Assembly: GCF_016342405.1 (NCBI RefSeq)
Contig: NZ_JAEINN010000016.1
Location: 1 to 64,000, forward strand
Length of the DNA: 64,000 nucleotides
Direction: 5' to 3'
Source of the DNA: Maridesulfovibrio ferrireducens
GTDB lineage: Bacteria; Desulfobacterota; Desulfovibrionia; Desulfovibrionales; Desulfovibrionaceae
Shown here: positions 52,287 to 62,649 of the stretch, piece after piece
How the letters are laid out: the number at the start of each line of letters is the position of its first letter
Numbering within the stretch: the stretch's first letter is position 1
Translations under genes and position numbers: made by a program
Notes under the pieces: model-generated
What the model was told of the DNA's origin: nothing
What the model saw: only the letters and a program-made list of their open reading frames with translations
Databases searched by the model: none

Positions 52287-53432
52287 GTGCAAGAAACACT
52301 GCTTGTCATAATAACAGATCGCCTTTCGCACATAATTGCGAAAGGCGAACTGATAGACCGCTACTATAATCCCGGCGGCCTGTTCAAGCACGTACATATT
52401 CTGATGACCAATGATGACAAGCCGGATATTGAAGCTTTGCAGCGAACCGTTGGAGATGCCAAACTTACGTTGCATAATCTCCCTTCAGGAATGTCATTAC
52501 TCGCTAAAACTCTATGGAGACCATTTCTCCTTAAAAAATGGGCTGAACAAGGCATTGAGCTAGCAAAAGAAATCAAGCCTCAGCTTGTACGCTGTTACGG
52601 CAACTTTCTTAACGGATATATCGGCGCCCGCATCCGGGAAGAACTTAACATTCCCCTGTTTGTATCCCTACACACACAGCCGGATGCAACACGTTCAAGA
52701 ACAGAGGTAGGCTTCAAAACCCAAGTATTTTATCACCTTTCAAAAGCACTTGAAAAGTATACTCTGAAATATGCAGACAAAGTAAGTTGCGTATATGGCT
52801 CAATTGTTGATTATGCGCGCAACCGTGGAGTAAAAAATCCAATTACCGCGTACAATGTTATTAATTCTGGGCCCCTTTCCCGCAAACAAAGCTATTGCTC
52901 AAAATCTCCACTACAAATTTTATATGTAGGCAGGCTTATCCCGGCCAAAAACCCTGAAAACATAATCAAGGGAATGCAGGGCAAAAATGTTGAATTGACC
53001 ATAGTCGGAAGCGGAACAAAAGAAATAGAGATGAAAAAATTAAGCTCTACTCTTGGGCTTAACGATAAAATTCACTTTATTCCGGCTCTGACGAATGATG
53101 AACTTTGTCGCACAATGCATGAATATGATATTTTCGCCGGACATTCCCAATATAGCGAACTCCCTAAAACGGTACTTGAAGCCTCACTTTGCGGACTACC
53201 TATTCTGGTCAATTCACGAAAGGGGAAAGCTGTTCCCGAATATAAAAACGGCTGGGCAATGCTGGTTGACGATTCTCCCGAAGGATACAGCAAAGGAATT
53301 GATTTCTTTTCAAATGAAGACAATCGTAAAAAGTTTGGAGAGATGGCAGCAAAGTATGCTGATTCGCATTGGAACCCCAATCATGCAGAATCTGTTTTTA
53401 CCGAGATTCACAGGACACTAACAAACTCATGA
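52287..53432 (+). CDS. Glycosyltransferase family 4
   Basis: About 381 residues from GTG at 52287 (the open frame runs back to 52182, inside the aminotransferase gene, so a later start is needed). GT-B fold. ILYVGRLIPAKNPENIIKGM begins the donor domain, ELTIVGSGTKE follows, and the EX7E block is SELPKTVLEASLCGLPILV. The N-terminal domain contains LFVSLHTQPD. The ATG of the next gene overlaps its stop. Acceptor and donor are unknown. Confidence 0.85.
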   Translation: MQETLLVIITDRLSHIIAKGELIDRYYNPGGLFKHVHILMTNDDKPDIEALQRTVGDAKLTLHNLPSGMSLLAKTLWRPFLLKKWAEQGIELAKEIKPQLVRCYGNFLNGYIGARIREELNIPLFVSLHTQPDATRSRTEVGFKTQVFYHLSKALEKYTLKYADKVSCVYGSIVDYARNRGVKNPITAYNVINSGPLSRKQSYCSKSPLQILYVGRLIPAKNPENIIKGMQGKNVELTIVGSGTKEIEMKKLSSTLGLNDKIHFIPALTNDELCRTMHEYDIFAGHSQYSELPKTVLEASLCGLPILVNSRKGKAVPEYKNGWAMLVDDSPEGYSKGIDFFSNEDNRKKFGEMAAKYADSHWNPNHAESVFTEIHRTLTNS

Positions 53433-54607
53433 AAAAATCTATACTTTTTATAGCATATGATTTCCCGCCGATTCTGTCGCCGGAATCAATTCAGGTTCAA
53501 CGCAGAGCTATTGCTTTGGCTCAGAAAGGGCACAACGTTCATGTGCTGACCGCCTGTGATAATCCTGACTTCGAATTCATTGACCCGACGCTTAACCGCG
53601 AGCACGAAAACCTGACCATCCACAGGGTTAATAAGCTGCCCGCGGAAAAAGCACTGCACTACATTTGCGGCGGACTTGAAATTACCGACCGCAAACTCTG
53701 GTGGAAATTTCCTGCCGTAAAAGCTGCGCTTAAAATTATATCAGAATTTAAAATCAAAAACCTTTACACACACTCAACTCCTCTGGTTAACCATCTGGCT
53801 GGATTTGAGGTAAAAAAGGTTATTAAGACAATCCACTGGACCGCACATTTTTCCGATCCATGGACCATGAATCCATACATATCCTACAGAACAGGACTCC
53901 AGAAAAAGATCAACAAGGGTCTTGAATCAGGCATAATTTCAAAGGTCGACAAAATCACCGTTACCTCTGAAAAAACCCGCGACATGTTTGTTAACGGGCT
54001 TAAAGCCGACAATGAAAAAATCAGAGTTCTGCCTCATGTTTTTGACCCCGAGCTCTACAGCCGAAAAGAATCTGACAGTGGCAAAAAGATAGTTGCTCAT
54101 ACAGGAAATATTTACGGACTGCGCACAGTAATTCCGCTTATTGAAGCGATTGAACAGGTTCAACCTAAAAACCTGGAATTTCATTTTTACGGGCGCATGA
54201 AAGATGACGAACGCGAGCTGGCTCAGGAAAAATGTCCTGATTTGATTAAAATTTTTGATCCTATTCCGTATTTGAAATCAATTCAGGTGCTTTCCGATGC
54301 TGACATATTATTGGTAATCGATGCCCCCCTGAATAATTCACCGTTTTTCCCATCTAAGCTTGCGGATTATATAGGAGCAGGAAAGCCGGTTGCGGCACTC
54401 ACTCCGCTTTCATCCACAACAACCGACATTGTTAGAAAGATTCAAAAAGATTTGCTCATTGCGGACAGTTCAGATGTTACGGCAATAGCAGCGCTGCTGA
54501 ATCGGCTCGAAAATACCGACGGTTCCACTCTCAAAGAGAACTGCCAAGAATTCTACAACATGAATAATAACTACGAAAAAATACGCGAGGCTTTGATAGA
54601 TGAATAA
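53429..54607 (+). CDS. Glycosyltransferase, GT4-like
   Basis: 392 residues from ATG 53429, overlapping the previous gene by 4 bases. Starts SILFIAYDFPPILSPESIQVQ, a family-4 beginning with the glycine-poor FPP motif, and HFSDPWTMNPYISY, frequent in the same group. The donor domain has VAHTGNIYGLRTV, EFHFYGRM and PFFPSKLADYIGAGKPVAAL. Sugar specificity unknown. Its stop overlaps the epimerase start. Confidence 0.85.
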   Translation: MKKSILFIAYDFPPILSPESIQVQRRAIALAQKGHNVHVLTACDNPDFEFIDPTLNREHENLTIHRVNKLPAEKALHYICGGLEITDRKLWWKFPAVKAALKIISEFKIKNLYTHSTPLVNHLAGFEVKKVIKTIHWTAHFSDPWTMNPYISYRTGLQKKINKGLESGIISKVDKITVTSEKTRDMFVNGLKADNEKIRVLPHVFDPELYSRKESDSGKKIVAHTGNIYGLRTVIPLIEAIEQVQPKNLEFHFYGRMKDDERELAQEKCPDLIKIFDPIPYLKSIQVLSDADILLVIDAPLNNSPFFPSKLADYIGAGKPVAALTPLSSTTTDIVRKIQKDLLIADSSDVTAIAALLNRLENTDGSTLKENCQEFYNMNNNYEKIREALIDE

Positions 54608-55559
54608 TGCCAAAATTCTTGTAACTGGTGGAGCCGGAGCAATCGGCCTGAATTTAATTGAAAGACTGCTTCGCTGTGACGTCGGACAAATTCTGGTTCT
54701 CGACGACCTTTCCTCAGGCTATAAGAATTATCTTCCTGATGATGAGCGCATTATTTTTCATAATTCCGATATCGGTAAAATCGAGACTTATCGGTCAGTG
54801 ATGGAAGAATTCAAGCCGAACTATGTTTTTCATCTCGCAGCCCATTTTGCGAATCAGAACTCAGTGGATCACCCGTTCAAAGATGTTCAGGCAAATATCA
54901 TCGGAACAATGAACCTGCTTGAAATATGTAAAGAAAATACTGAACTTAAAAAGTTCGTCTACACATCATCTTCATGCGTCTACGGAGACGCGGCTATCAT
55001 GCGCGAAGAGGACTATATCTACCCCCATGAAACTCCATATGCCATCAACAAATACACCGCCGAACTGTACGTAAAATATTATGCTTCCATGTATTCACTA
55101 CCCTGTGTATCCATAAGGGTTTTCAATACATACGGCCCGTATGAACCGCACGGAGCATATCGCAACGTTATACCTAATTTCATCGTGCGCGCAATAAAAG
55201 GCGAACCTCTTAATATCACCGGAGACGGCACTGAAACCAGAGATTTTACTTTTGTCGGCAATACCGCTCAGCTTTTGACTCTGGCAGCAACATCTGAAGT
55301 TACAGATGGTGACGTCTTCAACGGCGGAACCGGAAAACCCACCCAGATCATTGATCTTGCAAAACTGATCATTAAATACACCAACTCTTCTTCTGAAATA
55401 GTATTTATTGAAAAACGCGACTGGGACGCAGTAAAAGACCGCCTCTCTGACATTTCAAAATCTAACAAAATACTAAAATACACCCCAGAAGTTCCACTTG
55501 AAATAGGTCTTAAAGAGACTGTTGATTGGTATATGAATGATTATAAGATTGAAGAGTAA
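54600..55559 (+). CDS. NAD-dependent sugar epimerase/dehydratase
   Basis: 319-residue extended SDR. NAD site ILVTGGAGAIGLNLIERLL; TSSSCVYGD and the catalytic YAINK (YxxxK); IRVFNTYGPYEPHGAYRNVIP is typical of 4-epimerases of the GalE/WbpP kind. It likely changes a UDP-sugar or dTDP-sugar for this glycan. Overlaps the preceding glycosyltransferase by 8 bases, 27 bases before the ABC transporter. Confidence 0.88.
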   Translation: MNNAKILVTGGAGAIGLNLIERLLRCDVGQILVLDDLSSGYKNYLPDDERIIFHNSDIGKIETYRSVMEEFKPNYVFHLAAHFANQNSVDHPFKDVQANIIGTMNLLEICKENTELKKFVYTSSSCVYGDAAIMREEDYIYPHETPYAINKYTAELYVKYYASMYSLPCVSIRVFNTYGPYEPHGAYRNVIPNFIVRAIKGEPLNITGDGTETRDFTFVGNTAQLLTLAATSEVTDGDVFNGGTGKPTQIIDLAKLIIKYTNSSSEIVFIEKRDWDAVKDRLSDISKSNKILKYTPEVPLEIGLKETVDWYMNDYKIEE

Positions 55560-55586
55560 AAGGGACGCAGGAGTCAGAAGCAAATA

Positions 55587-57278
55587 ATGTTTAAAACTAT
55601 CATTACCATATTAAACGAATCGCAGCGCAAAAAAATGATTACGCTGGTCTTCATCTCTATAATTATTTCCTGCATTGAAACCGTTGGAATTTCGGCTATC
55701 TTACCGTTCATCACGCTTGCGAACGACTTTAACCTCGTACACTCAAATGAGTATTACAGATATGTTTACAACGTTCTGAACTTCACTGAACCCAAAACCT
55801 TTGTCCTTTGCTTCGGTATAGCGCTTATCGGGTTCTACTTTGCACGCGGGTTCATGAATCTGGGATACACCTACCTTATTCAAAAATTCTCTCAAGGCGT
55901 ATTCCGTTCAATTTCAACAAAGCTGTTCTCCAACTATATGCATATCAAATATCAAGATATGATGAAGAGGAATACTTCCGACCTGACCAAAAACCTTGTT
56001 TCCGAAGCACAATATGCAGGAGGTTACTACTACTCCCTCCTGCTGGTTATCTCAGAAGTATTTGTTACGACATTTCTGTATGCGACTCTCTTAGTTGTAA
56101 ACTACAAAATAACTTTAGCAATCACAGTTTTTCTAGGAATAATGGTTCTTTTTCTAATCAAAACAGTCTCAACATTAATTAAAAAAGAAGGACTTAAGCG
56201 TAACGATTTCCAACAAGTTTTCTACAGAGTCATTAATGAATCTTTTGGAAATTTGAAGTTCATCAAACTTCTTTCCTGCGAAGATTCCACTATCAAATCT
56301 CTGGACAAAGCAGGCGACGGACTGACAAAAGCCACAATAATGAACGCCACCTATAATACAATTCCTCGCCTTTCGCTTGAATGCATCGGGTTTTCTTTAC
56401 TCATTGCCGCCATTGTCTGTGCCATCCATTACAATATGGAAGTACAACAAATTATTCCAATTCTCTCGCTTTATGCTCTGGCAATGTACCGTTTACTTCC
56501 GTCTGTGAACAGGATCCTAAGCGGATATAACAACATGATTTACTTTAATAAAACGCTAGAACTTGTGCTTGCGGACTACCAGATAGACACACATAAACTA
56601 GGATCTGCGCCTCTCACATATAATAAAAATATTACGCTAAACAACCTATCATTCAAGTATGATGAAAATATCATACTGGAAAATATTAATCTCACCATTA
56701 AAAAAGGTGAGAAGATTGCATTTATAGGTGAAAGCGGCGCGGGAAAAAGCACTTTAGCCGACATCGTTATCGGGATGTATACGTCTTTTTCCGGAAAATT
56801 CGCAGTTGACGATATACCTCTGACAGAGAAGAATCTTCTTTCATGGCGGGTAAAAATTGGGTATATCCCGCAATCCATCTACTTATTCGACTCAACAGTT
56901 GCGCAAAATGTAACTTTTGGACGAGCATATGATGAAGAAAAAGTTAAAAACGCGCTGGATAAGGCTGAATTGACCACGTTCCTTAATAAGCACAACGGAA
57001 TCAATACGCAGGTGGGTGAAAACGGAGCCCAGCTATCCGGGGGACAAAAACAAAGAATAGCTATTGCCAGAGCTTTATACGGAGAACCTGATGTTCTGGT
57101 TCTGGATGAAGCAACCTCGGCGTTGGATAAAGAGACGGAAGGAAAAATTATGCAACGTATTTTCAAAGTAAGTGAAGACAAGACTCTGATAATAATCGCG
57201 CACAGACTTTCGACAATAAAACAGTGCGACAAAGTATATAAAATCGACAATAAAGGCATCAGCCTTGTCACAACATAG
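55587..57278 (+). CDS. ABC exporter, lipid-linked glycan flippase (PglK/MsbA-like)
   Basis: 563-residue half-transporter. Membrane domain with about six helices in residues 1-310; ATPase domain at about 335-563 with Walker A GESGAGKST, signature LSGGQKQRIA, Walker B VLVLDEATSALD and the H-loop IIIAHRLSTI. PglK flips undecaprenyl-PP heptasaccharide in Campylobacter; given the Pgl-like enzymes 9-14 kb upstream that role fits here. No Wzx flippase is seen in the window. The PglB oligosaccharyltransferase is also not in view. Confidence 0.9.
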   Translation: MFKTIITILNESQRKKMITLVFISIIISCIETVGISAILPFITLANDFNLVHSNEYYRYVYNVLNFTEPKTFVLCFGIALIGFYFARGFMNLGYTYLIQKFSQGVFRSISTKLFSNYMHIKYQDMMKRNTSDLTKNLVSEAQYAGGYYYSLLLVISEVFVTTFLYATLLVVNYKITLAITVFLGIMVLFLIKTVSTLIKKEGLKRNDFQQVFYRVINESFGNLKFIKLLSCEDSTIKSLDKAGDGLTKATIMNATYNTIPRLSLECIGFSLLIAAIVCAIHYNMEVQQIIPILSLYALAMYRLLPSVNRILSGYNNMIYFNKTLELVLADYQIDTHKLGSAPLTYNKNITLNNLSFKYDENIILENINLTIKKGEKIAFIGESGAGKSTLADIVIGMYTSFSGKFAVDDIPLTEKNLLSWRVKIGYIPQSIYLFDSTVAQNVTFGRAYDEEKVKNALDKAELTTFLNKHNGINTQVGENGAQLSGGQKQRIAIARALYGEPDVLVLDEATSALDKETEGKIMQRIFKVSEDKTLIIIAHRLSTIKQCDKVYKIDNKGISLVTT

Positions 57279-57302
57279 AACCCTATTTCTTAAGGAGCAA
57301 TA

Positions 57303-58295
57303 ATGTTTAATAATAAAAGTATCCTGATCACTGGCGGAACCGGATCTTTCGGACATAAATGTACTGAAATGCTTTTAAAGAAGTTCTCTCCCAAAAGAGT
57401 CATTATCTACAGCCGTGACGAATTTAAACAGTATGAAATGGCACGTAAATTTTCTGCTAAAGAGTTCCCATGCATGCGTTATTTCATCGGCGACGTAAGG
57501 GATAAAGAAAGACTGTACCGTGCATTTAAAGGCGTAGACTACGTCATTCATGCCGCTGCCATGAAGCAGGTTCCTGCATCGGAATATAACCCCTTTGAAG
57601 CGATCAAGACAAACGTCCTCGGTGCACAAAACATCATCAACACCGCTATTGATGTGGGTGTTAAAAAAGTTATTGCACTCAGCACCGACAAAGCCGTAAG
57701 TCCCGCAAATCTTTACGGAGCTACAAAACTTTGCTCTGATAAACTTTTTGTAGCAGGCAATCTCTACGCAGGTGCCGGCGAAACCCAATTCAGTGTAGTT
57801 CGTTACGGTAACGTCGTCGGAAGTCGCGGAAGTGTTATTCCTTTATTCCTTAAACAAAAAGAAACCGGAACCCTGACCATTACAGACCCCCGCATGACCC
57901 GTTTCTGGATAACTCTTGAACAATCCGTAAACTTTGTTCTTGATGGGTTTGAAAGAATGGTAGGCGGAGAAATTTTCGTACAGAAAATCCCCAGTATGAA
58001 CATGGTCGACCTTGCCAAAGCAATGGGTCCTGATTGCGAAATTAAACATATCGGAATCCGCCCCGGCGAAAAGCTTCATGAAGTAATGATCTCAGCTGAC
58101 GACTCAAGAAATACATCAGAGTTTGATAATTACTATGTAATTAAACCTGACTCTGAATTCATGAAGACCAAATATAATCAGATTGGTGGAAAACCGGTTC
58201 AAGAAGAATTTGTATACAGTTCGGATAAAAACACTGAATGGATTGATGGCGAAGACCTTTTGAAGATGATCTCCACCCTTCAGATTGAAAAATAG
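57303..58295 (+). CDS. pseB: UDP-GlcNAc 4,6-dehydratase (inverting), PseB
   Basis: First enzyme of pseudaminic acid synthesis, 330 residues, cytoplasmic. SDR with SILITGGTGSFGHKC, HAAAMKQVPASEYNPFEAI, STDKAVSPANLYGATK and FVQKIPSMNMVDLAKAM. Lacks the membrane part of PglF and is the soluble, C5-inverting type. AAGGAGC stands before the ATG. It opens the pseB-C-F-G run. Confidence 0.96.
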   Translation: MFNNKSILITGGTGSFGHKCTEMLLKKFSPKRVIIYSRDEFKQYEMARKFSAKEFPCMRYFIGDVRDKERLYRAFKGVDYVIHAAAMKQVPASEYNPFEAIKTNVLGAQNIINTAIDVGVKKVIALSTDKAVSPANLYGATKLCSDKLFVAGNLYAGAGETQFSVVRYGNVVGSRGSVIPLFLKQKETGTLTITDPRMTRFWITLEQSVNFVLDGFERMVGGEIFVQKIPSMNMVDLAKAMGPDCEIKHIGIRPGEKLHEVMISADDSRNTSEFDNYYVIKPDSEFMKTKYNQIGGKPVQEEFVYSSDKNTEWIDGEDLLKMISTLQIEK

Positions 58296-58304
58296 AGAAA
58301 AATT

Positions 58305-59453
58305 ATGGGTAATCCCAAAAAAATACCTTATGGATGTCAATCTATAGACGAACACGACTTGAAGGCTGTTGCTGACGCCCTAACTTCCGGATGGCTCACC
58401 ACCGGCCCCAAAGTCTCTGAGTTCGAACAGGCCATTGCCAAGCTCTCCAATGTTGCGCATGGAGTTGCAGTGAACAGCGGAACAGCCGCTCTGCACGCCG
58501 CGATGTATGCCTTTGAAGTCAAAGAAGGAGACGAAGTCATTGTTCCTCCTATGACATTTGCAGCTTCGGCAAACTGCGTTGCATATATGGGCGCAACTCC
58601 GATCTTCGCCGACGTCGACCCGGATACACTGCTGATCTCTCCTGAAAAAGTTGAACAACTCATAACTCCGAAGACCAAAGGGATTATTGCCGTAGACTAT
58701 GCTGGTCAGCCCTGCGATTATGACGCGCTTAGAACGATTGCAGACAAACACGGCCTATTCCTCGCTGCCGATGCCTGTCATAGCATCGGAGGCAACCTGA
58801 ACGGAAAAATGGTCGGATCTCTTGCGGACATTTCACTCTATAGCTTCCACCCGGTTAAACACATGACCACGGGCGAAGGCGGAATGGCCGTTACCGATAA
58901 TCCAGAATATGACAGACGCATGCGCATTTTCCGCAATCATGGAATAACAGCTGATTTCAGACAACGGGACGGCTGGTTCTATGAGATGGAAGACCTCGGG
59001 TTCAACTACAGACTGACAGATTTCCAGTGTGCACTGGGACTCAGTCAGCTCGAAAAGCTTGAACAATGGATAGAAAGAAGACGTGAAATAGCAGACCTCT
59101 ATGCTCACGAATTTGCTGAAATAAAAGAGTTAGCTCCTTTAGGCCTCAGACCCGGAGCCCATCACGCTTATCATCTGTACGTGATCAGACTAAAAGGCTC
59201 TGACTGCGCTCCTAAACGCAAGGCATTGTTTGACTATCTTCGTGAAAACGGCCTTGGAGTTCAGGTTCACTATATTCCGGTACATATGCACCCGTACTAC
59301 CAAAAAACATTCGGTACCCATGAAGGCATGTGCCCGGTTGCAGAAGAAGCTTACAACGGAATCATTTCGTTACCGATGTTTCCATTGATGGAAGACGCTG
59401 ATGTTCGGTCAGTCACTTCAACAATTAAAACCTTTCTTGCAGGAAATCTCTAA
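58305..59453 (+). CDS. pseC: UDP-4-amino-4,6-dideoxy-L-altrose-type transaminase, PseC
   Basis: 382-residue DegT-family aminotransferase, second pseudaminate enzyme. KIPYGCQSIDEHDLKAV at the start, AADACHSIGGNLNG and FHPVKHMTTGEGGM (PLP Lys) are PseC-like. It aminates the PseB product at C4. 9 bases after pseB and 2 before pseF. Confidence 0.95.
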   Translation: MGNPKKIPYGCQSIDEHDLKAVADALTSGWLTTGPKVSEFEQAIAKLSNVAHGVAVNSGTAALHAAMYAFEVKEGDEVIVPPMTFAASANCVAYMGATPIFADVDPDTLLISPEKVEQLITPKTKGIIAVDYAGQPCDYDALRTIADKHGLFLAADACHSIGGNLNGKMVGSLADISLYSFHPVKHMTTGEGGMAVTDNPEYDRRMRIFRNHGITADFRQRDGWFYEMEDLGFNYRLTDFQCALGLSQLEKLEQWIERRREIADLYAHEFAEIKELAPLGLRPGAHHAYHLYVIRLKGSDCAPKRKALFDYLRENGLGVQVHYIPVHMHPYYQKTFGTHEGMCPVAEEAYNGIISLPMFPLMEDADVRSVTSTIKTFLAGNL

Positions 59454-59455
59454 TT

Positions 59456-60142
59456 ATGAATGTAGCCATTATACCAGCTCGTGGTGGAAGCAAGCGTATT
59501 AAAAATAAGAATGTTAAAATGTTTTCCGGCAATCCCATTATGCACTACTCAATTAAAGCTGCAATCGACAGCAAGCTATTTGACCAAGTTATTGTGTCTA
59601 CCGACTCTGAGCTTATTGCAAATACAGCTAAAGATTTAGGAGCATCCGTTCCTTTTATGCGACCAGCCGAATTATCTGATGATCACACGGCAACAGCTCC
59701 AGTTATCACCCATACACTTGAATGGCTCTTGAAAAACGGCTTCAATCCAGAATTCGCCTGCTGTATATATGCAACAGCTCCTTTTGTCAGAACCACAGAC
59801 CTGATTGAGGGCTTTAAACTTGTAAAAGAGGGAAAAACTTCATCATCCTTTGCTGTCACATCTTTTCCATTTCCGATTCAAAGAGCATTAAAAATAACAT
59901 CTGACGATCAGCTTGAAATGTTTTGGCCCGAACATGAGAACACTCGGTCACAGGACTTACCCGAAGCATACCACGATGCAGGGCAATTTTACTGGATAAA
60001 TTGCCAAAGCTTTATAAAAGAACCAAGATTTTATACTAATGAGTCACGCCCTGTTATTCTTCCTAGACATCTAGTGCAGGATATTGACACTCTTGAGGAT
60101 TGGGAAACAGCTGAGTTTATGTATAAACTTTTAAACCGCTAA
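59456..60142 (+). CDS. pseF: Pseudaminic acid cytidylyltransferase, PseF
   Basis: 228 residues, makes CMP-pseudaminate from CTP and the free sugar acid. The CMP-NeuNAc synthetase motif IIPARGGSKRIKNKNVKMF is at residues 4-22; VSTDSELIANTAKDLGA, YATAPFVRTTDLIEGF and PEAYHDAGQFYWIN follow. Length is right. pseG starts 24 bases later. Confidence 0.95.
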   Translation: MNVAIIPARGGSKRIKNKNVKMFSGNPIMHYSIKAAIDSKLFDQVIVSTDSELIANTAKDLGASVPFMRPAELSDDHTATAPVITHTLEWLLKNGFNPEFACCIYATAPFVRTTDLIEGFKLVKEGKTSSSFAVTSFPFPIQRALKITSDDQLEMFWPEHENTRSQDLPEAYHDAGQFYWINCQSFIKEPRFYTNESRPVILPRHLVQDIDTLEDWETAEFMYKLLNR

Positions 60143-60166
60143 CAAAACAAATCTCAAAAGGTAAAT

Positions 60167-61234
60167 ATGACTGTTTCTCTTAAAGATGAAAACTTAATAA
60201 TCCGGGCCGACGCAAATCCTAACATCGGCATAGGACATGTCATGCGTTGCCTTGCTCTTGCACAGGAGTGGGTTAAGAGAGGCGGGAAAGCCATTCTTGT
60301 CGGGAATATTGAGAGTAAAGAATTAATTAAAAAAATTAACGAATTTCAAGTCGACTTTCTACCCTTGCAACAATCATATCCTGATTCAGATTCTGATATG
60401 ACTCTGCTATTAAAAGAAGCGAGAAAATCACCTTCAAAAAGCTGGATTATTCTAGATGGTTATTTTTTTGATTCTGCTTACCAAAAACAGCTTTATACGC
60501 ATTTTAAAAAAATAATTTTAGTAGACGATTACAATCACTTGGAGAAATACTTCGCGTCAATAATTCTGAATCAAAATCTTGGTTCTGAAGATATCAAATA
60601 CAAAACAAACGAAAATTCTATAGTCTTAGCTGGCGCTAAATACGCAATGCTCAGAGATGAGTTTAGACAAAAAGTGCAATGTAAAAAGGAAACACAAGAT
60701 CTTAAACCTCAAATATTAATAAGTATGGGAGGAGCTGATATTGATAACATCTCGCTTAAGGTCCTTACTGCTTTACAATATTTCTCAGACAAAATTAAAA
60801 TAATATTAGTCGTTGGCCCTGCTAACCCACATACTAAAGCACTTAATACTTATGCGGAAAAACACGCAAATACACTTCGCATAAAATCAAATGTTAACAA
60901 TATGGCAAAGCTAATTAGAGAAGCAAATGTCGTAATTAGTGCAGGAGGATCTTCATGCTTTGAATTCTGCTCACAAGGCAAACCAATAATCACAATAATC
61001 ACTGCAAATAATCAAACGGGCCTTGCTACAGCATTAGAAAAAGCAGGAGTATCAATAAATATCGGTAAATTTGATGCTTCCTCTAAACTAAGAATAATTG
61101 AATCTTTGAAACTTTTTTTTACAACGCCAGACCTTTATACATCTATGGGACAAAAAGCAAAAAAGATTGTCGACGGCAAAGGAACAGAAAGAATAATCGA
61201 CGCAATAACAATTCAGTCAGGAAAAATATCATGA
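60167..61234 (+). CDS. pseG: UDP-2,4-diacetamido-2,4,6-trideoxy-L-altropyranose hydrolase, PseG
   Basis: 355 residues, GT-B-like nucleotide-sugar hydrolase that frees the sugar from UDP. IIRADANPNIGIGHVMRCLALA carries the catalytic-site His in GxGH; ISMGGADIDNISLKVL and VISAGGSSCFEFCSQGKP are the C-terminal UDP-site blocks. Not fused to the PseH acetyltransferase, and no separate PseH gene is in the window. AT-richer than pseB/C. Overlaps the next gene by ATGA. Confidence 0.92.
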   Translation: MTVSLKDENLIIRADANPNIGIGHVMRCLALAQEWVKRGGKAILVGNIESKELIKKINEFQVDFLPLQQSYPDSDSDMTLLLKEARKSPSKSWIILDGYFFDSAYQKQLYTHFKKIILVDDYNHLEKYFASIILNQNLGSEDIKYKTNENSIVLAGAKYAMLRDEFRQKVQCKKETQDLKPQILISMGGADIDNISLKVLTALQYFSDKIKIILVVGPANPHTKALNTYAEKHANTLRIKSNVNNMAKLIREANVVISAGGSSCFEFCSQGKPIITIITANNQTGLATALEKAGVSINIGKFDASSKLRIIESLKLFFTTPDLYTSMGQKAKKIVDGKGTERIIDAITIQSGKIS

Positions 61235-61878
61235 AAAAATGGCAAGGCCTTATATATCCAGATATTAATCTTATTCGCTTTTTTTATAAAAATAGACTTC
61301 ATACCGAAAAAGGAAATGTTCTTGAAATTGGATGCGGTCATGGTAACAATCTTAGACTTTTCGCCGAAAATGGCTGGAATGTGACCGGTACAGATATTTG
61401 CAGCAACTCCATTGCTGCAGCCAAAAGCAACTTTGAGCAATTTGACGTTAATTCTCTTTTTATAGAAGGACTTTTAGCTGAAATATCTACAAAACTAGAA
61501 AATAAATATGATTCTGTAATACTACCTAACGTAATTAATTACATGAGTATTAAAGAAATTAAAGACACTTTCGACTTTGTTTCTAAAGTTCTAAAAAAAG
61601 ATGGATTCTTCTTTTTAATTACACGCCATACCTCAGATTTTAGATGTGGATTCGGTGATCAAATTGGAAAAAACCAATGGAAACTTAATTCAGACACGAC
61701 AGGCGAAAAAGGTACCTCTCAATTATTCTTTGAGGAATGGGAAATAAAAGACCTTGTTCAAAAACACATTAAACTGAAAGAAGAAAGCTTAATTATTTTA
61801 AGGCGTACCTTTGATGAAATACAAAAAGAAATGAAAATTTTTAACGCTGACACAATCATTTACGGCAAAAAGCTGTAA
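61231..61878 (+). CDS. Class I SAM-dependent methyltransferase
   Basis: 215 residues with motif I VLEIGCGHGNNLRLFAENG and VTGTDICSNSIAAAK; YDSVILPNVINYMSIKEI and VLKKDGFFFLITR follow the usual order. Target unknown; a methyl group on a pseudaminate derivative or the glycan is a fair guess from its place. Very AT-rich (some 60-base stretches near 25% G+C). Starts inside the pseG stop. Confidence 0.82.
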   Translation: MKKWQGLIYPDINLIRFFYKNRLHTEKGNVLEIGCGHGNNLRLFAENGWNVTGTDICSNSIAAAKSNFEQFDVNSLFIEGLLAEISTKLENKYDSVILPNVINYMSIKEIKDTFDFVSKVLKKDGFFFLITRHTSDFRCGFGDQIGKNQWKLNSDTTGEKGTSQLFFEEWEIKDLVQKHIKLKEESLIILRRTFDEIQKEMKIFNADTIIYGKKL

Positions 61879-61902
61879 GCACTCGCTTGGAGGAATAATA
61901 TT

Positions 61903-62649
61903 TTGATTTGTGCGATAATGCAACCAACCTACCTTTCATGGGTAGGATATTTTGATTTAATAGACCAAGTCGATACTTTTGTTTTTTTTGACAATGTAAT
62001 TTTTGACAAAAGAAGCTGGCAACAACGTAATAGGATATTAACTCCTAGGGGATTAGAATTTCTAACAATCCCTATTTCTTCAAAGGGAGCATATAAACAA
62101 CTCATTAACGAAACAAAAATAGAATCAGCCCATTTTGTACAAAAACATCTTCGTACAATAAAAAATAACTACTCTAAGGCTGCCTACTACAATGATTTTT
62201 ATGATGAATTCTGTATTGTTATGAAAGATCTTTCACAATCTTTATCCCTCTCAGAGCTAAATATCGGCCTAATAAAGTGGTTTTGCACAAAATTTGGAAT
62301 AACGACTAACTTTATTACATCATCAAAATTGAACACAACAGGCAATAGGTCTAAATTATTAGTGGACATCTTGAATAAGGTCAAAAGCAACGAATATATA
62401 ACTCCCCCCGGAAGCATTAATTACATTGTTGAAGACAAAGAAATATTCGATTCAAACTCCATAAATGTCTACGTTCAAAACTATGTTCCTTATGAATATC
62501 GCCAGACAGTATCAGGCTTTACTCCATACGCATCTGCCCTAGATTTACTTTTAAATGCCGGACCTGATTGTTTAAAAATAATTAGACAAGGAAGATCACC
62601 AAACACAGCGCTAGAAGAATATTGCCAAGAAAAAAATACAACTAATTAA
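61903..62649 (+). CDS. WbqC-family protein
   Basis: 248 residues. The N-terminal AIMQPTYLSWVGYFDLIDQV is the WbqC mark, followed by FVFFDNVIFDKRSWQQRNRI and TIPISSKGAYKQLINE. The family is common in O-antigen and flagellin glycan loci; its reaction is not firmly known. TTG start at 61903 behind TTGGAGGA. AT-rich like the methyltransferase before it. Confidence 0.87.
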   Translation: MICAIMQPTYLSWVGYFDLIDQVDTFVFFDNVIFDKRSWQQRNRILTPRGLEFLTIPISSKGAYKQLINETKIESAHFVQKHLRTIKNNYSKAAYYNDFYDEFCIVMKDLSQSLSLSELNIGLIKWFCTKFGITTNFITSSKLNTTGNRSKLLVDILNKVKSNEYITPPGSINYIVEDKEIFDSNSINVYVQNYVPYEYRQTVSGFTPYASALDLLLNAGPDCLKIIRQGRSPNTALEEYCQEKNTTN